DNA of 12,574 bases from Deltaproteobacteria bacterium (GTDB taxonomy: Bacteria; Desulfobacterota; JADFXK01), in NCBI GenBank assembly GCA_015233285.1, contig JADFYA010000065.1:1-12574 (forward strand), in the 5' to 3' direction. Both the position numbers and the translations under genes were made by a program. The notes beneath the pieces were generated by a model. That model saw nothing but the letters and a program-made list of their open reading frames with translations, had not been told where the DNA came from and ran no database searches. Below, one piece after another: positions 7,634 to 12,574 of the stretch; the first letter of the stretch is position 1; the number at the start of each line of letters is the position of its first letter.

Positions 7634-8281
7634 ATGAAATTTTTTATCGATACGGCTAATATCAATGAAATAACCGAAGCACTTAAAACAGGTTTGGTTG
7701 ATGGTGTGACCACCAATCCTTCTCTGGTGGCTAAAGAGAAAAAACCGTTTAAAGACCTGATTAAAGAGATTTGTTCGATTGTGGATGGACCTATCAGCGT
7801 TGAGGCTGTCAGCCAAAAGGCCGAGGATATGGTTCCGGAAGCCAGACAACTGGCCTCAATCTCGCCTTGTGTCGTGGTTAAAATCCCCATGACCATTGAG
7901 GGCATTAAAGCCACCAAGATTCTGACCCAAGAAGGAATCAAGACCAACGTTACGCTGGTGTTTTCCCCGCTGCAGGCTTTGTTGGCCGCCAAGGTCGGCG
8001 CTACCTATGTTAGTCCGTTTGTCGGCCGGCTCGATGACATTGCCGCTTCGGGAATGGAACTGGTCTCTCAGATATTAACGATTTATGAGAATTACGGATT
8101 CAATACGGAAGTAATTGTGGCCAGCGTCCGCAACCCCATTCACGTCTTGGAGGCGGCCTCCATGGGCGCCCACATCGCGACTATTCCATTTAATGTGATA
8201 TCTCAATTGGCCAACCACCCGCTAACGGACAAGGGACTCCAAAAGTTTTTGGAAGACTGGAAGAAGGTAACTCAAAGCTAA
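7634..8281 (+). CDS. tal: Transaldolase (TalC/Fsa-type short form)
   Basis: A cytoplasmic class I aldolase of 215 residues, the length of the short TalC/Fsa subfamily. It moves a dihydroxyacetone unit between sedoheptulose 7-phosphate and glyceraldehyde 3-phosphate in the pentose phosphate pathway. Visible features: the N-terminal [20 protein letters not shown] (26-32), the Schiff-base lysine K83 in [23 protein letters not shown] (105-119), and ASVRN in the C-terminal half. Two residues separate true transaldolase from fructose-6-phosphate aldolase. Here they are E57 (Gln in E. coli FsaA) and F129 (Tyr in FsaA), both favouring transaldolase. AAGGAG at 7618-7623 precedes the ATG. It appears to be a single-gene unit with its own promoter candidate, followed by a structured element. 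Confidence 0.92.
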   Translation: MKFFIDTANINEITEALKTGLVDGVTTNPSLVAKEKKPFKDLIKEICSIVDGPISVEAVSQKAEDMVPEARQLASISPCVVVKIPMTIEGIKATKILTQEGIKTNVTLVFSPLQALLAAKVGATYVSPFVGRLDDIAASGMELVSQILTIYENYGFNTEVIVASVRNPIHVLEAASMGAHIATIPFNVISQLANHPLTDKGLQKFLEDWKKVTQS

Positions 8282-8282
8282 C

Positions 8283-8340
8283 ACCAATCGGCGTGGCCGG
8301 CCACTTCATTTTAGATACAATATCTGCCGACGCCATTGGT
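8283..8340. repeat. Nested inverted-repeat element after the transaldolase gene
   Basis: The outer arms ACCAATCGGCGT (8283-8294) and ACGCCATTGGT (8330-8340) pair over 11 bp with one bulged C at 8289. The interior holds the palindrome GGCCGGCC (8295-8302) and a small hairpin AGATA-CAA-TATCT (8313-8325). The element begins one base after the TAA of transaldolase and ends before the next gene. No T-run follows the outer arm, so it is not a classical intrinsic terminator. It could be a terminator of another type, an RNA-stabilising structure or a protein-binding site. Confidence 0.55.
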
Positions 8341-8396
8341 ATTCTGCAGTGAACTCATTCTGGGCAATCTATATGAAGCTCCATCACGCTGATTCA

Positions 8397-9056
8397 ATGA
8401 ATTCGAAGCCTAAGAAACCTGGGTGGAATATTTTCCACAGGATGGCCGGGTTAGGATTTGTCGTCTTGGCGGTCCTAATGTTGGGTACATGTCCGGTCTG
8501 GGGAGAAATTTACAAGTACGTGGACGCCTCTGGAGTTATGCACTTTTCCAACGTTCCCGTATCTCCCCAGTACCGGGTGTATATGCGCGGCGCTCCGGCC
8601 TCCTATTACCCGGCGATAAAAATATCATACGATTCCAATAAGTTTGATGATGTCATCCTCTCCGCGGCCGCCTATCATGACCTGGACCCGGCTCTGGTCA
8701 AAGCCGTAGTCAAGGCTGAATCAGGCTTTAACCATCAGGCCGTCTCGCCTAAAGGGGCCAAGGGGTTAATGCAGTTGATGCCCCAAACGGCGATGGAGAT
8801 GAACGTCTTAAACACTCTCGACCCCACAGAGAACATTTTCGGCGGCTCTCGCTATCTTAAGGGCCTGATTTATCAATTTAGTAATGACCTAAGGCTGGCC
8901 CTGGCGGCGTATAATGCCGGACCGGAGCGGGTCGTCCAATATAACTATTCCATCCCCCCTTACGCCGAAACACAGGAATACGTGAGAAGAGTTTTGGGAT
9001 ATTACCAGAGTTACAAGTCCAACAATTCGGCTTTCAGACAAGTCGCCGCCAAATAA
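8397..9056 (+). CDS. Secreted lytic transglycosylase (DUF4124-like plus SLT domain)
   Basis: 219 residues from this start. It is exported by a signal peptide (basic n-region NSKPKKPGWNIFHR, hydrophobic core GLGFVVLAVLML, likely cleavage after WG). A short DUF4124-like segment EIYKYVDASGVMHFSN follows (about 37-52). The SLT domain begins near 83, with catalytic E108 in KAVVKAESGFNHQAVSPKGA, GLMQLMPQTA (123-132) and ALAAYNAGP (168-176). Lytic transglycosylases cleave the MurNAc-GlcNAc bond of peptidoglycan, forming 1,6-anhydroMurNAc, in the periplasm. There is no lipobox (the LGTC before the cleavage point has Thr at -1). The start is uncertain: GTG 8349 and ATG 8373 are in frame, and none has a clear ribosome site. 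I prefer ATG 8397 because it gives a normal-length signal peptide. The pgsA gene follows after 25 bases. Confidence 0.88.
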   Translation: MNSKPKKPGWNIFHRMAGLGFVVLAVLMLGTCPVWGEIYKYVDASGVMHFSNVPVSPQYRVYMRGAPASYYPAIKISYDSNKFDDVILSAAAYHDLDPALVKAVVKAESGFNHQAVSPKGAKGLMQLMPQTAMEMNVLNTLDPTENIFGGSRYLKGLIYQFSNDLRLALAAYNAGPERVVQYNYSIPPYAETQEYVRRVLGYYQSYKSNNSAFRQVAAK

Positions 9057-9081
9057 TTACCTATTTTTCCCAGAGGATGCT

Positions 9082-9666
9082 GTGTCGGAAGGAAAAGTTA
9101 AACGGGTCAGCAACTGGAATATTGCCAATTGTGTGACCATGTGCCGGATACTTAGTATTCCCCTGGTCATTGTCTGTCTTCAGTCGCCGGGCAAGCTGCC
9201 CAATTTTTTGGCTGCCATCTTTTTTATTGTCGGCGCGGGCACGGACGTACTGGACGGGTACCTGGCCAGGCGGCGGAATATCGTGACCAAGCTAGGTAAG
9301 TTGTTAGACCCGCTGGCGGATAAATTGCTTGTCTCGGCCGGTTTGATTATGCTCATCCCGCTGGGCCGGGTTCCGGCTTGGGCCGTATTTGTGATCATCG
9401 CCCGTGAAATATCAGTCACCGGGCTAAGGGCCATCGCCGGGGCTGAGGGCATCGTGATTCAAGCTGAAAGTCTGGGTAAAATCAAGACACTGGCTCAAAC
9501 CGTAGCTACTGCCGTGTTGATGATCCATTATCAATACTTCCATTTAGATTTCCATTATTACGGGATGATCCTGTTTATTGCCGCCTTTATCTTGACAGTC
9601 TGGTCCGGTGTCAGCTATTTTAAAATTTTTTTGTCGTTGTTTCACCCGACCACCGGCCAAGATTAG
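9082..9666 (+). CDS. pgsA: CDP-diacylglycerol--glycerol-3-phosphate 3-phosphatidyltransferase
   Basis: An integral membrane enzyme of 194 residues that makes phosphatidylglycerophosphate, the committed step to phosphatidylglycerol and cardiolipin. The CDP-alcohol phosphotransferase signature DG-x2-AR-x8-G-x3-D-x3-D is complete: D58-G59, A62-R63, G72, D76 and D80, with D55 just ahead. NIANCVTMCRILSIPLVI (13-30) is the family's usual first helix. Further hydrophobic helices lie at about 42-54, 82-94, 99-108, and twice in the C-terminal third (about 145-180). I chose GTG 9082 because AGAGGA (9072-9077) sits just upstream and the protein then has normal length. It is close behind the lytic transglycosylase, so both envelope genes are likely co-transcribed and end at the terminator near 9830. 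Confidence 0.93.
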   Translation: MSEGKVKRVSNWNIANCVTMCRILSIPLVIVCLQSPGKLPNFLAAIFFIVGAGTDVLDGYLARRRNIVTKLGKLLDPLADKLLVSAGLIMLIPLGRVPAWAVFVIIAREISVTGLRAIAGAEGIVIQAESLGKIKTLAQTVATAVLMIHYQYFHLDFHYYGMILFIAAFILTVWSGVSYFKIFLSLFHPTTGQD

Positions 9667-9947
9667 TTCTTTTCTCCGCCCTTGTGGGCCGGAACCGTGA
9701 CCAATCCGATTGCTCTGGTTTTGGGATTCAACCTAGACGGGAAAAAAGAAATTAATATTGACGTTGAAATATATTCATCTTCATAACAACAAGTTAACAG
9801 TCATATTTCTTGGGTCGCCTTGGGCGGCTCTTTTTTTGCCTTCCACAATAACCGAGTCTGGGCTATTATGATATTAAGGCGACAACTAAGCAGGCTGAAC
9901 CGGTTATCCGGACCAGTCTTCATATCTTTGACGGGACGGATGGTTTG
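9667..9947. other. Intergenic region with terminator between pgsA and yggU
   Basis: No gene is visible in these 281 bases. There is an AT-rich patch (about 9739-9810) containing TTGACG at 9758-9763 with a poor CATAAC box 18 bases later. An intrinsic terminator lies at 9814-9837, and about 110 further bases precede the next gene. A short near-palindrome CAATC-C-GATTG also occurs just after pgsA. The promoter for yggU is not clear to me. Confidence 0.5.
9814..9837 (+). terminator. Rho-independent terminator
   Basis: GTCGCC (9814-9819) pairs with GGCGGC (9823-9828), with one G-U pair, around a 3-base loop. Seven Ts follow at 9831-9837. It is oriented for + strand transcripts and most likely ends the lytic transglycosylase-pgsA unit, about 150 bases after the pgsA stop. 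Confidence 0.75.
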
Positions 9948-10262
9948 ATGAGAATCACAGCTTCATCGGAAGGCGCTCTTCTGTCGGTTCGGGTCTCTCC
10001 CAAGGCCTCACGGAACGGCATTGAAGGGGTCAGGAATAATGTCCTCCAGGTCAGGGTGACCGCACCGCCGGCCGAGGGGTTGGCCAATAGACTCTTGGGA
10101 GAATTTCTGGCCAAACAGCTCGGTGTGGCCAAGTCTTCGGTTGAAGTTGTTAGGGGATTTAAGTCACGAGAAAAAGTAATTTTGCTTCGGGGCCTGGATC
10201 CCGCCTTGGTGGAGCAACGGTTGTTGCATCTACTCGAGCAAGCCGAATCCGATAACCCATAA
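9948..10262 (+). CDS. yggU: YggU/DUF167 family protein
   Basis: A small soluble protein of 104 residues, the usual family length. Recognisable segments are SVRVSPKASRNGIEGV (about 13-28), LQVRVTAPPAEGLANRLL (about 33-50), LAKQLGVAKSSVEVVRG (about 54-70) and the closing SREK. The family is widespread in bacteria and often encoded near yggT or other small conserved genes; its biochemical role is not established. The start is ATG 9948, although TTG 9945 directly before it is also in frame. Its TAA overlaps the ATG of the helicase gene by one base (TAATG), so the two are very likely co-transcribed and translationally coupled. I use the E. coli family name for orientation only. Confidence 0.85.
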   Translation: MRITASSEGALLSVRVSPKASRNGIEGVRNNVLQVRVTAPPAEGLANRLLGEFLAKQLGVAKSSVEVVRGFKSREKVILLRGLDPALVEQRLLHLLEQAESDNP

Positions 10263-12490
10263 TGAAAAAGGAAAGAGAGGCTATGGCCCCTATTCCGCAT
10301 CATATTCTGGCCAAGATCAAGAACGCCCGCCGGCAAAAGAAAAAGGATCAACCGGCCGGCGCCAAAGTGAAAAAAAATAAGTATGATAAATGCCTGGGGA
10401 ATGATCTGCCATTCCAGGCCGATGTACCTGAAGAACTGCTAAAGATATTTAAAGAGATTGGCACGCCTGATAAAGCAAACTTCAAACCGGACCCGTTTCA
10501 ATTAGAAGCACTGGACAAAGTTGAATATGGCGATGTTTTGGTCTCGGCGCCGACGGGCTCGGGTAAAACCTGGATTGCCGAACAGGCTATCTCCAGGATC
10601 CTCCAAGAGAAAAAAAGAGCCTGGTACGCCTCCCCTTTGAAAGCTTTGTCAAACTCCATTTATGCCCATTTTTGCGAACTATTCGGGCCGGATCAAGTCG
10701 GTATAGTCACCGGTGACCGCAAGGAGAATCCCGTTGCCCCGGTCATTGTGGGCACGACCGAGATATTGCGAAACCAACTCTATGATGTGATGTACCAGGG
10801 GATAAATCTGGGCGCGGATCTGGTCATCTTGGATGAAGCCCATTTCCTCGGCGATCAAGACCGAGGTGTGGTCTGGGAAGAGGTCATGATCTACTTGCCC
10901 AGTCGGGTCAGGCTGCTGCTCCTATCCGCCACCATAGAAAACGCCGGCGAGATTGCTTCCTGGCTTCAACATATCCGCGGCACAACCTGCCAGACTGTTT
11001 TGGATAAAGACAGACCCGTCCCTCTCCACGCCATTTACTTATTTCCCCATGGCGAGGTGACTTCTTTAAGAAAAGGAGACGAGCTGGCTCCTAAGATACT
11101 TGAGCAATGGGCAAATAAACGGCAGCGCTGGTCGGGCGGGCTTAAGCGGATTCCACCTTATCCCAAGATCATTAGTCTGTTGCGGGAATTCAATCTTCTC
11201 CCGGCCATTTTTTTCCTGAAATCCCGAAAGGAATGTAACGAAGCCGTTAAATCCTGCCAGCGAGTTGATCAGCGGTTGTGTCGAAGTACGGCTAAGACTT
11301 TCTTCGACCGAATCAGAGGGTTGACCGAGCAATATCCCTATCTGGCCGAAAACCCCCAATACAAACAGCTCGTAAAAACTAGAACCGGCGCTCATCATGG
11401 CGGACAGTTGCCTCTTTGGAAGCTATTTATAGAGACCTTGATGAAGGAAGGACTTCTGGAGGCCATTTTCTCCACTTCCACGGTGGCTGCAGGAGTCAAT
11501 TTTCCGGCTCGAACCGTGGTCTTGATGCAGAGCGACCGGTTTAACGGCCATGAGTTTGTCAATCTCTCGGCCACGGATCTGCACCAGATGACCGGCCGGG
11601 CCGGTAGACGCGGGATGGATAAGATTGGTTTTGCTTTGTTGGTGGGAAACCCATTTCTGGATCCGATTTACCTCGAAGGATTGCTTCAAAGTCCATCTGA
11701 ACCTTTAACCAGCCAGATCAAAATCAATTTTTCGATGGTTCTAAACCTTCTCCTGTCCATGACCCCGGCCGAAATAAAGGATTTGTTCGTCCTTTCTTTT
11801 TCTACCTTTCAACGGCGGGATAGCTTTGAGGAGGACAAGCGGCGGTTGCAAAACCTGACTGCCTCTTTGGCCGCCTTACTGGAGGGGGGGAATTGTGGGT
11901 CTTCGGAGGAAGTTCTGATCAGGATGGCCGAAAGAGAACGCCTGGCCGAGGAAGCGGCTGATCTGGCCGGCCAATTGAGCCGGATCGAAACCCATCATCC
12001 GGCCATCAGGTTCATTACCGCGGGGCAAGTGGTTGAAACCAAAGGACGGCGGAAATATTGCATCTTGGAGGATTATCATGCCCCGGTTCAAGGGGAACTG
12101 ATTTTTAAGGCGGTCAGATTGTATTCCGACGAGGACAAGGAAGTACCTACCCGGCGGCGGGCCACCAGGGTAAAAGGTTCTATGATTTCTGTGATATATG
12201 ATTTGACGCTGCCGCTGCCCAAACCGGTTGGAGCCAAAGACGTGGACCGGTTGCTGGAGGGGCGGTCATTGAAGCACCTGGGCGCCCTGGCAGCCAAAGG
12301 ATGGTCCCCGGAGGAGTCCCTGAAGGCCAGGACCAACTTGACTCAGAAGCAGGCCCAATTGGAAAAACACCAATGTCACGAATGCGCCTTAATCGATCAG
12401 TGTTTGCTGGGCCAAGACAAGGCCATCCGGCGGACTATCGCCAGAATTTCCTATTATCACCCGGCAGGAAATCAATCTCCGGGAAATTGA
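10262..12490 (+). CDS. Ski2-like DExH box helicase, C-terminus probably cut by a frame break
   Basis: A superfamily 2 helicase with 742 residues in this frame. Motifs: a Lys/Arg-rich N-terminus (20-45), the Q-type FQLEAL (79-84), Walker A APTGSGKT (96-103), DEAH (191-194), LLSATIENAGE (220-230), the HHGGQLP region (378-384), TSTVAAGVNFPAR (405-417) and motif VI QMTGRAGRRGMD (442-453). A helical region and a Cys cluster C705-x2-C708-x5-C714 follow. The TGRAGRRG form and overall order are those of the Ski2/Mtr4 (COG4581-type) RNA helicases, suggesting RNA unwinding; the substrate is unknown. The start overlaps the yggU stop by one base; an alternative ATG at 10283 has GAGAGG very close by. After about residue 732 the sequence stops looking like coding DNA, while another frame carries on, so the natural protein is probably longer. 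Confidence 0.9.
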   Translation: MKKEREAMAPIPHHILAKIKNARRQKKKDQPAGAKVKKNKYDKCLGNDLPFQADVPEELLKIFKEIGTPDKANFKPDPFQLEALDKVEYGDVLVSAPTGSGKTWIAEQAISRILQEKKRAWYASPLKALSNSIYAHFCELFGPDQVGIVTGDRKENPVAPVIVGTTEILRNQLYDVMYQGINLGADLVILDEAHFLGDQDRGVVWEEVMIYLPSRVRLLLLSATIENAGEIASWLQHIRGTTCQTVLDKDRPVPLHAIYLFPHGEVTSLRKGDELAPKILEQWANKRQRWSGGLKRIPPYPKIISLLREFNLLPAIFFLKSRKECNEAVKSCQRVDQRLCRSTAKTFFDRIRGLTEQYPYLAENPQYKQLVKTRTGAHHGGQLPLWKLFIETLMKEGLLEAIFSTSTVAAGVNFPARTVVLMQSDRFNGHEFVNLSATDLHQMTGRAGRRGMDKIGFALLVGNPFLDPIYLEGLLQSPSEPLTSQIKINFSMVLNLLLSMTPAEIKDLFVLSFSTFQRRDSFEEDKRRLQNLTASLAALLEGGNCGSSEEVLIRMAERERLAEEAADLAGQLSRIETHHPAIRFITAGQVVETKGRRKYCILEDYHAPVQGELIFKAVRLYSDEDKEVPTRRRATRVKGSMISVIYDLTLPLPKPVGAKDVDRLLEGRSLKHLGALAAKGWSPEESLKARTNLTQKQAQLEKHQCHECALIDQCLLGQDKAIRRTIARISYYHPAGNQSPGN

Positions 12491-12574
12491 GGAAAGCCTT
12501 CAGGCCGGCCGGACCTACAAAAACGCCCTGACCAACCTGGTCCATAACTGGTCGGCTCAACAAGAACTTCACCA
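12462..12574 (+). pseudogene. Probable helicase C-terminal continuation in shifted frame, cut by the window end
   Basis: From 12462 the frame one base off the helicase reads as coding for at least 37 codons with no stop: RQEINLREIEESLQAG, then RTYKNALTNLVHNW, then SAQQELH. Its codons are GCC/CTG/ACC/AAC-rich like the rest of the window. This frame is open only from 12393 and has no ATG, GTG or TTG before the window end, so it is unlikely to be a separate gene starting here. Removing one C from the CCC at 12460-12462 would join it to the helicase after SYYH. It could be a sequencing or assembly indel, or a real mutation. Confidence 0.55.

Noticed and set aside
9758..9837. A small RNA between a TTGACG box and the terminator at 9814-9837
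   Set aside because: The -10 box is poor and the transcript would be only about 45 nt. The terminator is explained better by the upstream operon.
12301..12531. A 76-codon + strand frame overlapping the helicase end
   Set aside because: It overlaps the clear Cys-cluster region of the helicase and reads as low-quality Pro/Arg/Gly-rich sequence. The other alternative frame (from 12462) is far more gene-like.
1..12574. CRISPR arrays, tRNA or rRNA genes, insertion sequences, phage or toxin-antitoxin modules
   Set aside because: I found no regularly spaced direct repeats, cloverleaf sequences, transposase motifs or paired small toxin-like genes on either strand by reading alone.

Overview
The window looks like ordinary chromosomal DNA from a Gram-negative bacterium, most likely a Desulfobacterota (deltaproteobacterial-type) lineage. 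The reasons are an LL-diaminopimelate aminotransferase, a secreted DUF4124 plus SLT lytic transglycosylase, a short TalC-type transaldolase, a multi-domain hybrid sensor kinase, and a PgsA/YggU/Ski2-like helicase cluster. The lineage is inferred from gene content and style, not from a marker gene. Every gene I accept is on the + strand, and base composition is fairly even with GCC/CTG/CGG-rich codons.

Layout. 36-3143: a hybrid histidine kinase (GAF, PAS, HisKA, HATPase, two receivers, Hpt) whose true 5' end is missing. Bases 1-48 are a perfect inverted copy of 2122-2169 inside the same gene, so the apparent start codon lies in displaced DNA, probably a contig-edge chimera. 3165-3792: what looks like the wreck of an Rpn/YhgA-like (PD-(D/E)XK) gene. 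A short N-terminal piece in one frame is followed by a protein made of two tandem copies of the family's C-terminal helical unit, with no nuclease core. 3891-4649: a fumarylacetoacetate-hydrolase-fold enzyme. 4650-4946: a leader region with a good sigma70-type promoter and a palindrome. 4947-7084: dapL (lysine/peptidoglycan precursor), folK (folate; apparent CTG start overlapping the dapL stop) and a PilZ c-di-GMP-binding protein. 7155-7418: a small membrane-anchored YHS-like Cys protein. 7634-8281: a transaldolase with its own promoter candidate, followed by a nested hairpin element. 8397-9666: a lytic transglycosylase and PgsA, 25 bases apart. 9814-9837: an intrinsic terminator. 9948-end: a YggU/DUF167 protein, one base overlapped by a Ski2-like DExH helicase. 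The helicase reading frame stops at 12490, but convincing coding sequence continues in another frame to the window end.

How the genes fit together. Most are housekeeping: cell-wall precursor synthesis (dapL), wall remodelling (lytic transglycosylase), phospholipid synthesis (pgsA), folate (folK), the pentose phosphate pathway (transaldolase) and RNA metabolism (helicase). The hybrid kinase and PilZ protein are signalling parts with no visible partner here. The kinase carries its own complete phosphorelay up to Hpt, so an external response regulator elsewhere is likely. I see no CRISPR array, tRNA, rRNA, transposase, phage gene or obvious new defence system. The points worth a second look are the inverted 48-mer, the Rpn-like remnant with its duplicated domain, the helicase frame break, the CTG start of folK and the structured element at 8283-8340.
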